Source of the DNA: Candidatus Sumerlaeota bacterium
Lineage (GTDB): Bacteria > Sumerlaeota > Sumerlaeia > JADFCT01
DNA length: 7,023 nt
Direction: 5' to 3'
Assembly: GCA_026398575.1 (NCBI GenBank)
Contig: JAPLSP010000012.1
Span: forward strand, 1 to 7,023
The position numbers were made by a program, and so were the translations under genes. Within the stretch, counting starts at the first letter, position 1. Each line of letters starts with the position of its first letter. Shown here piece after piece: positions 1-6,401 of the stretch. The notes under the pieces are model-generated. The model did no database searches and was not told where the DNA came from. It saw nothing but the letters and a program-made list of their open reading frames with translations.

Positions 1-1
1 G

Positions 2-112
2 CGGTTGCTTGCTGCCGCTTTTGCTTCGATTATCAATCAGATCAGCGCAGCAAAAGCGGCAGCAAGCAAACCCACTCCAAAAGCTGGCGCTCTGCCTGTC
101 CGCATTAATTGA
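2..112 (+). CDS. C-terminal end of an upstream gene (partial)
   Basis: The frame is open from the left edge for 36 codons and ends at TGA 110-112, ten bases before the next start. The visible tail is rich in Ala, Ser and Lys: a hydrophobic stretch (LLAAAFASII) is followed by an Ala/Lys-rich segment and ends PKAGALPVRIN. It could be the end of a membrane-anchored or low-complexity protein. I do not recognise a family. The stop is in the same frame as the metalloprotease that follows, so it also bounds that gene's start. So short an open stretch could be chance, and no start is visible. The large inverted repeat lies inside it. Confidence 0.4.
   Translation, partial: RLLAAAFASIINQISAAKAAASKPTPKAGALPVRIN
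5..69. repeat. perfect 21-bp inverted repeat with 23-base spacer
   Basis: The arms at 5-25 and 49-69 are exact reverse complements of each other, separated by 23 bases (26-48). The left arm begins TTGCTTGCTGCC and the right arm ends GGCAGCAAGCAA. One further G-C pair (3/71) is possible across a mismatch. As RNA this gives a very stable stem. No T-run follows either arm, so it is not a canonical intrinsic terminator. It could be a Rho-independent-like stop, an mRNA-stabilising hairpin, a mobile palindromic repeat, or a fold-back artefact if the window begins at a contig end. Confidence 0.85.
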
Positions 113-121
113 GATGAAACC

Positions 122-202
122 GTGAGAAGACAAATTAACTATTGTCTGGGGATGGCGTGGATTGCGGCGACGCTGATGGGATTTTGTTCCGAGGCGTCTG
201 CG
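122..202 (+). other. Sec signal peptide of the metalloprotease
   Basis: Residues 1-27 show a basic n-region (MRRQ), a hydrophobic core (MAWIAATLMGF) and an Ala-rich end (SEASA before APVWG) that fits signal peptidase I cleavage after residue 27 or 28. The cysteine C22 is not followed by a lipobox pattern that I would trust, so a lipoprotein is unlikely. Confidence 0.8.
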
Positions 203-3200
203 GCGCCGGTTTGGGGCCAAATCTTCCAAGCCCGCCAGCCCGATGGAACGAAGATTTCCGTCCGCGTATGGGGTGATGAATATTATCGCGTCGTCGAATC
301 GCTGGATGGCTATACGCTGACGCCCGATCCGGCCAGCGGCTGGATTTGCTATGCGCGCCTTTCGGCGAATGGCGAAGAACTCGAGTCCACGGGCGTTCGC
401 GCAACGGCGGCGGGCTTTCAGACGGCAAATTTTCAGGCTCAAGCCGTCGCAACGCCGCCTCAGCATCTCCGCATCGCGAATGCTTCCGTGCGGCGCAAAG
501 CAAACGCGGCGCGCGATGAAATCCTGCGCCCTCTGGCGGCGGCGCCGCGTCCACTGCGGGCGCCTGCGACTGGGCTGCTTTATGCGGATCAACTTTCCGC
601 GACCGCAATGAACGAGCCTCTGGCCACACCGCCCCTCGGCGCCGTCACCGGCGCAATCCGCGGCATCGTGATCCTCATTGATTTCTCCGACGACGTGGCG
701 ACGATCAGCTCAAACTCAATCCAGGACTACTGCAACAAGGTTGGCTATAACGGCTACAGCAACAATGGCTCGGTCCGCGATTATTTCTACGATGTGTCGG
801 GCGCCAAGCTGACCTACACCAACTACGTTTCCGTCGCTTACTACCGCGCCAAGCAGACGAAGGTTTATTATAACCAGAACAACCTGGCGCGCGACTTGAT
901 GCTCGATGCGCTCGAGGATTTGGACGCCAAAGGGTTCAACTTCGCCGCCTATGATGCGAACAGCGACGGCACGGTGGACGCGGTGAATTTTTTTTACGCG
1001 GGCGATCCCGACACGCCCTGGGCCACCGGGCTCTGGCCGCACATGGGCTGGCTCGGATGGGCGCGCGACGGCGTCACGATCTGGCCTTATCAGATGAGCA
1101 GCATCGGCTCATCGCTCGAACTCGGCACCTTCTGCCACGAAAACGGCCACATGATCTGCGGCTTCCCGGACCTGTATGATTATAACTACAAGTCCAACGG
1201 CGTTGGCGGCTATTGCCTGATGTGCTATAGCGGCGGCACGAATCCCGTCCAGCCCTGTGCTTATCTGAAAGTCCTGGCGGGATGGGCGACCACCACGAAT
1301 CTTGCCGCACCGACGGCGAATCTACCGATCGTTTACAACGGCAATTCCTATTACAAGTATCCGCGCACTGGCAAAACGAACGAGTACTTCCTGATCTCGA
1401 ATCTTCGGAAAAACGGACGCGACTCGGGCCTGCCCGACGAGGGACTGGCGATCTGGCACATTGACACCAACGGCAGCAACAGCAACTACCAGAATACCCC
1501 CTCTTCGCATTATCTGGTGTCGCTCGAACAGGGCGATGGACGCAACGACCTCGAAAAAAATACGAATGGCGGGGATTCGACGGACCTCTTTGACTCAGGC
1601 TCCTACAAGACTTTGGGCTCTGTCACAGCGCCCTCGTCAGCCTGGTGGGATGGATCGGATTCGGGGTTGTTGATCCATACGGTCAGCGCGATCGGCGCGA
1701 CGATGACTTTCTCCTTCGGCGATCTGGGCGATTTCCAGGTTGCGCCCACCGCCGGCGCCAACGCCAGCGGCTTTATGGGCGGAACGTTCGCGCCCAATAA
1801 GATCACTTTCACGCTGACGAACACCTCGAAGACGGCCTCTTTGGCCTGGACCGCATCCAACACGGCGGCGTGGCTCGACTTGGCGACTACCGCCGGAACG
1901 CTGGCGGCGAACACTTCCATTACGCTGACAGCCACAATCAACACGCGCGCCAACAATCTCATGGAAGGCGTCTATATGGCGACGCTGACCTTCACGGACA
2001 CGGGCGCCAAGGTTTCGCGGCAGCGGCCGTTTCGCCTGGTGGTCAAGTCGCGCGAGGAAGTGGGTCACTGGAAGTTGGACGACGCCAGCGGCACGACGGC
2101 GCGCGACAGCAGCGGCTACGGGCATAACGGAACCGTGGCGGGATCGGCTGTCTGGTCCACGGCGGGCAAATACAATGGCGCGCTGACTTTCGATGGCTCG
2201 GACGATCAGGTTGACGTCCCCGGCCTTGGGCTGGACGCGAGCGAAATCACGATCACCTGCTGGATCAACCGCAATGGGACACAGCCGCAGTGGGCGGGCA
2301 TTGTTTTCGAACGGGCGCAGTCGGTCAATGGCTTCAATTTCGGCGCCTCCAATGTGCTGAAATACAACTGGATGAATTCCTCGAACGCCTACAACTGGAA
2401 TTCCGGTCTGACGGTTCCGAATGCGAAATGGTCCTTTGCGGCGCTGACGGTCAAATCGAACGCGGCGACGATTTACCTGCACAACGGAACCGCGATGAGC
2501 TCGGCGACGAACAGCATCAGTCACGCGGCGGGCGCCTTCAACAGCGACTTCCAGCTCGGGTATGACAACAATGACAGCGCGCGCCGCTTCAAGGGCCTGC
2601 TGGACGATGTGCGGATTTTCAACTACGCGCTTAGCGCCGCCGAGATCAACAATGTCTATCTGGGCGTCTTCGCCCGCAATCCAAGTCCGCTCAATGGCGC
2701 CTCGAACGTCGCGCCCGACAAGCAATTAAGCTGGGACGCCGGATACGGCGCCTCGGCGCATCAGGTTTATTTCGGCATGGACCGCGCCGCCGTCACCAAC
2801 GCGACCACCGCCTCGGCTGAATACAAAGGCCAGCGAACCACAAAAACCTACAATCCCGGAATGCTCGGCTTCGGCGTCAGCTACTATTGGCGCATTGATG
2901 AAATCACCACCGGCGGCGTCATCAACAAGGGCGAGATTTGGGCGTTCCAAACCGCCGCGCCCATGGGATACTGGAAACTCGATGATGGATCGGGAACCAC
3001 TGCCGCCGATTCTTCCGGAAACAATCATCCTGGCACGCTAAAAAACGGTCCGACGTGGGCGGCGTCAGGCAAATTCGGCCGCGCGCTCAACCTGGACGGA
3101 ACGAACGACTACGTGGACATCCCGTCGCCGCTGAACCTCAACAGCAATCACGTCACCATCATCTCCTGGGTCAAACGCAATGGAACCGTGCCGGGCAGCG

Positions 3201-4180
3201 CCGGCATATTTTATTCGCGCTCGGGCTCGACGGTGGCGGGCACATTCGTCGGCGGGACCAACGAACTGCGCTATATGTGGAACAATGATTCCAACGCCTG
3301 GCAGTGGAGCACCGGATTGACAATTCCGGATCAGACCTGGTGCTTCACGGCGCTGGCGCTCGATCCGGCCAAGGCCACGCTTTATCTCTATGATGGGACT
3401 CGGCTTACCTCCGCGTCCCACGCGCTGACGCACGACGTCGAGGCGTTCGACGGTTCGGCGCGCATCGGCAGCGACAGTTATGCGGCGGGGCGCGTCTTCA
3501 AGGGCGCTGTAGATGAAGTCATGGTTTTCAATCTTACTCTGTCGCTGGTGGCTCTCCAACAGCTGATGCAGGGGCCGATTCCGCAGTCGCCGACCGCCGC
3601 GAGCGCGCCGAATCCGGCCACTGGCGCGCTCAACGTCCCGACGACGCAGACGCTCTCCTGGACGTCCGGGACCGCCGCCACGTCGCACGACGTTTATTTT
3701 GGGATAACGAATCCGCCGCCCTTCATCCGCAACCAGACGGGCGCGGCCTATGCTCCAGCCACAATGCTGAACGATACGCTTTATTATTGGCGTGTGGACG
3801 CGAAAAACAGCTCCGGATTCGCGACGGGGGCGGTATGGAATTTCCGCACCGTCATAGCGGCGCCGGTGGCGTCCAGCGCGCCCAATACGGCGAACAACGC
3901 CACAAACGTCGCTATAACAACGACGCTGCGCTGGACGGCAGGCGCGCGCACGACGACGCACACGCTTTATTTCGGAACCACGAATCCGCCGCCGCTCGTT
4001 GGCGACCGGACCGCCGCCGCCTACACGCCGCCCTCGCGACTGGCGGGCAATCAGACGTACTATTGGCGCGTGAATGAGAAGAATATCGGCGGCTCAACGA
4101 CGGGAGCCGTATGGAAGTTCACAACGGAGAACGCGCCTGCGCCCAAACCTTTGCAGCCGGCTATTTGGAAGACGTATTGA
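122..4180 (+). CDS. secreted M6-family-like metalloprotease with LamG and Fn3-like repeats
   Basis: A predicted exported zinc endopeptidase of 1352 residues, probably acting outside the cytoplasm. In order: signal peptide (1-27); propeptide-like region typical of M6 proteins (about 28-175); catalytic region (about 179-533) with HENGHMICGFPDLYD at 339-353, where H339, E340 and H343 are the expected zinc/catalytic residues, and a Met-turn candidate at M367 (GGYCLMCYSG); an EF-hand-like calcium loop at 278-289 (DANSDGTVDAVN); a BACON/Ig-like domain (about 537-642); LamG-like 1 (about 647-849); Fn3-like 1 (about 852-947); LamG-like 2 (about 949-1150); Fn3-like 2 and 3 (about 1154-1248 and 1249-1340). 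No PEP-CTERM, LPxTG or T9SS tail is visible, so release from the cell is likely. The GTG start at 122 is chosen because an in-frame TGA lies at 110-112 and the next ATG (152) would remove the basic n-region; no clear Shine-Dalgarno is seen. The substrate is unknown; LamG and Fn3 suggest carbohydrate or surface binding (inference). Confidence 0.9.
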   Translation: MRRQINYCLGMAWIAATLMGFCSEASAAPVWGQIFQARQPDGTKISVRVWGDEYYRVVESLDGYTLTPDPASGWICYARLSANGEELESTGVRATAAGFQTANFQAQAVATPPQHLRIANASVRRKANAARDEILRPLAAAPRPLRAPATGLLYADQLSATAMNEPLATPPLGAVTGAIRGIVILIDFSDDVATISSNSIQDYCNKVGYNGYSNNGSVRDYFYDVSGAKLTYTNYVSVAYYRAKQTKVYYNQNNLARDLMLDALEDLDAKGFNFAAYDANSDGTVDAVNFFYAGDPDTPWATGLWPHMGWLGWARDGVTIWPYQMSSIGSSLELGTFCHENGHMICGFPDLYDYNYKSNGVGGYCLMCYSGGTNPVQPCAYLKVLAGWATTTNLAAPTANLPIVYNGNSYYKYPRTGKTNEYFLISNLRKNGRDSGLPDEGLAIWHIDTNGSNSNYQNTPSSHYLVSLEQGDGRNDLEKNTNGGDSTDLFDSGSYKTLGSVTAPSSAWWDGSDSGLLIHTVSAIGATMTFSFGDLGDFQVAPTAGANASGFMGGTFAPNKITFTLTNTSKTASLAWTASNTAAWLDLATTAGTLAANTSITLTATINTRANNLMEGVYMATLTFTDTGAKVSRQRPFRLVVKSREEVGHWKLDDASGTTARDSSGYGHNGTVAGSAVWSTAGKYNGALTFDGSDDQVDVPGLGLDASEITITCWINRNGTQPQWAGIVFERAQSVNGFNFGASNVLKYNWMNSSNAYNWNSGLTVPNAKWSFAALTVKSNAATIYLHNGTAMSSATNSISHAAGAFNSDFQLGYDNNDSARRFKGLLDDVRIFNYALSAAEINNVYLGVFARNPSPLNGASNVAPDKQLSWDAGYGASAHQVYFGMDRAAVTNATTASAEYKGQRTTKTYNPGMLGFGVSYYWRIDEITTGGVINKGEIWAFQTAAPMGYWKLDDGSGTTAADSSGNNHPGTLKNGPTWAASGKFGRALNLDGTNDYVDIPSPLNLNSNHVTIISWVKRNGTVPGSAGIFYSRSGSTVAGTFVGGTNELRYMWNNDSNAWQWSTGLTIPDQTWCFTALALDPAKATLYLYDGTRLTSASHALTHDVEAFDGSARIGSDSYAAGRVFKGAVDEVMVFNLTLSLVALQQLMQGPIPQSPTAASAPNPATGALNVPTTQTLSWTSGTAATSHDVYFGITNPPPFIRNQTGAAYAPATMLNDTLYYWRVDAKNSSGFATGAVWNFRTVIAAPVASSAPNTANNATNVAITTTLRWTAGARTTTHTLYFGTTNPPPLVGDRTAAAYTPPSRLAGNQTYYWRVNEKNIGGSTTGAVWKFTTENAPAPKPLQPAIWKTY
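1136..1180 (+). other. zinc-protease active-site motif (HENGH...PDLYD)
   Basis: The codons give HENGHMICGFPDLYD, residues 339-353. H339 and H343 should bind zinc and E340 should activate water. The PDLYD segment matches the M6 family signature downstream of HExxH. Three residues, rather than the usual two, separate the second His from the Gly. Confidence 0.85.
2060..2668 (+). other. LamG-like domain, copy 1, of the metalloprotease
   Basis: Residues about 647-849 have the usual beginning of bacterial LamG/concanavalin A-like domains (GHWKLDDASGTTARDSSG, then LTFDGSDDQVDVP), the central WINRNGT strand, and the end signature FKGLLDDVRIFNYALSAAEI. This fold usually binds glycans or proteins; the ligand here is unknown. 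It is clearly paralogous to the copy at 2966-3571. Confidence 0.8.
2675..2962 (+). other. Fn3-like domain 1 of the metalloprotease
   Basis: Residues about 852-947 begin NPSPLNGASNVAPDKQLSW, contain HQVYFGMD and YYWRIDEIT, and end IWAFQT. This is the Fn3-like module often seen in planctomycete and related secreted proteins. It sits between the two LamG-like domains. Confidence 0.7.
2966..3571 (+). other. LamG-like domain, copy 2, of the metalloprotease
   Basis: Residues about 949-1150 repeat the layout of copy 1: GYWKLDDGSGTTAADSSG, LNLDGTNDYVDIP, WVKRNGTVPGSAGI, W-rich centre, and the end FKGAVDEVMVFNLTL. The matched order of motifs shows an internal duplication of a LamG module. The copies have diverged enough that the duplication is not recent. 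Confidence 0.8.
3581..4141 (+). repeat. tandem pair of Fn3-like repeats at the C-terminus of the metalloprotease
   Basis: Two units of about 92-95 residues lie at 1154-1248 and 1249-1340. Both have an Ala-Pro-Asn start (SAPNPATGALNV and SAPNTANNATNV), a YFG-TNPPP segment (VYFGITNPPP and LYFGTTNPPP), a YYWRV strand, and an end in TGAVWNF or TGAVWKF. The close match suggests a more recent tandem duplication than that of the LamG pair. They probably act as spacers or adhesion modules. Confidence 0.8.
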
Positions 4181-4204
4181 TTAGCGCAAAATTAATCATA
4201 TTCT
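4177..4204 (+). promoter_or_regulatory. possible weak sigma70-type promoter ahead of ilvD
   Basis: TTGATT (4177-4182) and TATTCT (4199-4204) are 16 bases apart, each matching four of six consensus positions. The stretch is the most AT-rich part between two GC-rich genes. A small AT stem (TGATTA 4178-4183 / TAATCA 4193-4198) overlaps it. The elements are weak and the host's promoter consensus is unknown. Confidence 0.25.
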
Positions 4205-4210
4205 TTTTTC

Positions 4211-4214
4211 GGAG
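4211..4214 (+). promoter_or_regulatory. ribosome binding site of ilvD
   Basis: GGAG lies eight bases before the ATG at 4223, an optimal distance. It supports this start, which also gives the family's usual N-terminus ([18 protein letters not shown]). Confidence 0.7.
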
Positions 4215-4222
4215 CATATTTC

Positions 4223-6088
4223 ATGAAATCGGACACCATCAAAAAAGGGCGCGAACGCGCGCCGCACCGTAGTCTGCTCAGGGCCTGCGGGCTCAAAGAC
4301 GAGGATTTCGACAAGCCGTTTGTGGCCATCGTCGGGTCGCATGTGGACTGCATCCCGGGACACGTGCACTTGAACGCCGTCAATCAGTACATCAAAAAAT
4401 GTCTCATCGAGGCCGGCGCCGCGCCGTTCGTCTTCAACACGATCGGCATTGACGACGGCATCGCGATGGGCCATTCAGGGATGAAGTATTCGCTCCCGTC
4501 GCGCGAGCTGATCGCCGACTCGGTCGAGTCCATGCTGGAAGCGCACTGCTTCGATGCGATGATCTGCATCCCGAACTGCGACAAGATAGTGCCCGGGATG
4601 ATGATGGCCGCCGCGCGCGTCAACATCCCGACCGTCATCGTTTCGGGCGGCCCGATGGAGGCCGGCAGCACCGCGACGGGAAAGAAAGTGGACTTGATCT
4701 CGGTCTTCACGGGCGTGGCTCAGCGACAGGTCGGCGCGATTGACGACGAGACGCTGCTGCAATACGAAAAATGCGGCTGCCCGACCTGCGGCTCGTGCTC
4801 GGGCATGTTCACCGCCAACTCGATGAACTGCCTCAACGAGGCGCTGGGCCTCTCGCTGCCTGGCAACGGGACGATCCTGGCCACCAGTATCGAGCGCAAG
4901 CGCCTCTATAAGCGCGCGGCCGAGGCGCTGATGGAGTGCATCGAGAAAGACATCAAGCCGCGCGACATCATCACGTTGGCAAGCCTCGAAAACGCAATGG
5001 CGCTCGATATGGCGATGGGCGGCTCGACCAACACGCTGCTGCACACGCTGGCCGTCGCGCGCGAGGCGGGCATCGCGGAATTCAACATGGGCCTCATCAA
5101 CGACCTATCGCGCCGCGTGCCGAATATCTGCAAGGTTTCGCCCTCCAGCGATTATCACGTCGAAGACGTGCATCGCGCCGGCGGCATTTATACCATTCTC
5201 GGCGAGCTGGCGCGCAGCAAGCCCGATGCGCTCAACCTCGACTGCATGACCGTGACGGGCAAGACGCTGGGCAAGAACATCAAGGAATACGACCTGCGTT
5301 CGCCGAAGTGCTGCAAGATAGCCAAGCGCTTTTACGCGATGGGTTGCGCGCCGACCAAGCGCTCGGTGCAGGACGTCGAGAAGATGCTGGCGGCCAAGGG
5401 AGAGAAAGCGTTTAAGGTCGCGCCGCTGCCGCCCAGCGATGAGAAATTCAATCCGCTCGATTGCATTCGGACGGTTGAAAGAGCCTATTCGCAAAGCGGC
5501 GGCCTGACGATCCTTTATGGCAACCTTGCGCAGGACGGCTGCGTCGTCAAGACGGCGGGCGTGGACCCGAAGATGCTCGCGCATACGGGACCAGCGGTGA
5601 TCTTCGAATCGCAGGAAGACGCCTGCGAGGGCATCCTCGGCGGCAAGGTCAAGGCCGGCGATGTCGTCGTCATCCGCAACGAAGGCCCGCGCGGCGGCCC
5701 CGGCATGCAGGAGATGCTCTCGCCGACAAGCTATATCAAAGGCATGAACCTCGGCGACCAGTGCGCGCTCATCACCGACGGACGCTTCTCCGGCGGAACC
5801 GCGGGCGCGTGCATCGGCCACATTTCGCCCGAAGCGGCCGAAGGCGGCAACATCGGCCTGCTGCGCGACGGCGACATCATTGAGATAGATATCCCGAATC
5901 AAAAGATCAATGTCCGCCTGAGCGACGCGGAACTGCATGAACGCCGCGCAGGGAGCGGTGTTGAAATAGATGCAAGAACACGAACTCCCGACACCAGCGC
6001 TTTGGCCAAAATACCGTTTGCTCTTTCGCCCGGTTCGCATATTATCGTCAATTCAAAAGCAGCAAGGAGGAAATGTCCATGCTTATAG
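4223..6088 (+). CDS. ilvD: dihydroxy-acid dehydratase with an aberrant C-terminus
   Basis: This cytoplasmic Fe-S enzyme dehydrates 2,3-dihydroxy-isovalerate and 2,3-dihydroxy-3-methylvalerate to 2-oxo acids for valine, isoleucine, leucine and pantothenate synthesis. Family hallmarks are plain: PGHVHLN near 45-51, [26 protein letters not shown] (C115-K121; C119 and the presumably carbamylated K121), [19 protein letters not shown] with C192 as a cluster ligand, the segment [19 protein letters not shown], and DGRFSGGT (519-526) with the catalytic base S523. It resembles the longer E. coli-type enzyme. Similarity ends after SDAELHERR (567-575). The last 45 residues are unlike any DHAD tail, and the normal tail end appears in the +1 frame (5946-5969). 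The natural stop has been lost and the frame runs on to overlap the next gene by ten bases. The protein may be unstable or inactive. Gene identity is near certain; functional state is uncertain. Confidence 0.95.
   Translation: MKSDTIKKGRERAPHRSLLRACGLKDEDFDKPFVAIVGSHVDCIPGHVHLNAVNQYIKKCLIEAGAAPFVFNTIGIDDGIAMGHSGMKYSLPSRELIADSVESMLEAHCFDAMICIPNCDKIVPGMMMAAARVNIPTVIVSGGPMEAGSTATGKKVDLISVFTGVAQRQVGAIDDETLLQYEKCGCPTCGSCSGMFTANSMNCLNEALGLSLPGNGTILATSIERKRLYKRAAEALMECIEKDIKPRDIITLASLENAMALDMAMGGSTNTLLHTLAVAREAGIAEFNMGLINDLSRRVPNICKVSPSSDYHVEDVHRAGGIYTILGELARSKPDALNLDCMTVTGKTLGKNIKEYDLRSPKCCKIAKRFYAMGCAPTKRSVQDVEKMLAAKGEKAFKVAPLPPSDEKFNPLDCIRTVERAYSQSGGLTILYGNLAQDGCVVKTAGVDPKMLAHTGPAVIFESQEDACEGILGGKVKAGDVVVIRNEGPRGGPGMQEMLSPTSYIKGMNLGDQCALITDGRFSGGTAGACIGHISPEAAEGGNIGLLRDGDIIEIDIPNQKINVRLSDAELHERRAGSGVEIDARTRTPDTSALAKIPFALSPGSHIIVNSKAARRKCPCL
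5943..5969 (+). pseudogene. out-of-frame remnant of the normal ilvD 3' end
   Basis: In the +1 frame relative to ilvD these bases read [12 protein letters not shown], with TAG at 5967-5969. DHAD proteins usually end in …TSAxxGAVLK or a close variant, some 25-40 residues after the (A)ARR segment. Here it follows the in-frame ERR at 573-575 at once but in the wrong frame. The simplest reading is an internal deletion, not a multiple of three, with its junction at about 5942-5950. The family consensus is from memory; an alignment would settle it. Confidence 0.65.
6064..6070 (+). promoter_or_regulatory. strong ribosome binding site of the DUF2188-like gene
   Basis: AAGGAGG is a perfect Shine-Dalgarno sequence. 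It is two bases from the ATG at 6073 and eight from the ATG at 6079, so it favours the second start. It lies inside the run-on part of the ilvD frame. Confidence 0.8.
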
Positions 6089-6375
6089 CGCGATCACCAA
6101 AAGATAACAAGATCCATGGGAAAATAAGCAGTGCGGAACTCCGCGCAGCCTTTCGACGGGTTTACATGATGCGAACTATCCATGTTCGCGCCGCCAAGGA
6201 CCGAAAGAGCTGGCTTGTGGCAAAACTCCAGCCTCAATATCCCTCCAGAGCATTCAGGACAAAAGTAGAAGCAGTGAAATATGCCAATGAACTGGCCCAG
6301 CAAGAGAACTGGGATGTCATCATTTATGCGCGTGATGGGCGGATGTTGAAATCCAGGCGTCATGGTTTGCTCTAG
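6079..6375 (+). CDS. small DUF2188-like protein
   Basis: A 98-residue protein from ATG 6079 (100 residues if ATG 6073 is used). The second ATG is preferred because AAGGAGG is eight bases ahead of it. Residues about 33-90 fit the DUF2188 pattern: TIHVRAA start (H35), W45 in [21 protein letters not shown] (about 61-73), then a strand and RDGR (85-88), followed by a basic tail (KSRRHGLL). The function of the family is unknown. The first 30 residues are not typical, and a shorter form starting at 6166 or 6169 (MMRTIHV) is possible, though only a weak Shine-Dalgarno precedes it. Ten bases overlap the run-on ilvD frame, and 26 bases separate it from the next gene on the same strand, suggesting co-transcription. 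Base composition is less GC-rich than in ilvD. Confidence 0.75.
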   Translation: MLIARSPKDNKIHGKISSAELRAAFRRVYMMRTIHVRAAKDRKSWLVAKLQPQYPSRAFRTKVEAVKYANELAQQENWDVIIYARDGRMLKSRRHGLL

Positions 6376-6401
6376 AATTCATCCTGCCGAGCGAGATACC
6401 C

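Noticed and set aside
152..154. Alternative ATG start of the metalloprotease at residue 11
   Set aside because: It would remove the RRQ n-region of the signal peptide, and the purine run CTGGGG directly abuts it, too close to serve as a Shine-Dalgarno. GTG 122 gives a better signal peptide.
2..202. One continuous gene across the TGA at 110-112, since the upstream frame and the metalloprotease share the same frame
   Set aside because: A standard signal peptide begins directly after the stop, which marks a true new start, so stop-codon read-through is not needed.
1637..2725. A 362-codon open frame on the minus strand opposite the metalloprotease
   Set aside because: It lies wholly opposite a well-supported coding region, has low-complexity Arg/Val/Gly-rich translation with no motif, and is the usual antisense shadow in GC-rich DNA. 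The other long minus-strand frames (3065-3961, 5105-6040, 6465-6941) are rejected for the same reason.
4178..4209. Terminator-like signal after the metalloprotease (TGATTA/TAATCA stem, then six T at 4204-4209)
   Set aside because: The stem is only six AT-rich pairs with a nine-base loop, and five bases separate it from the T-run. It is too weak to call an intrinsic terminator.
5970..6107. A 45-codon frame starting with ATG directly after the remnant ilvD stop (TAGATG)
   Set aside because: The TAG-ATG junction is suggestive of coupling, but the only upstream purine run (GGGAG 5951-5955) is 14 bases away, the peptide resembles nothing I know, and its end overlaps the better-supported DUF2188-like gene.
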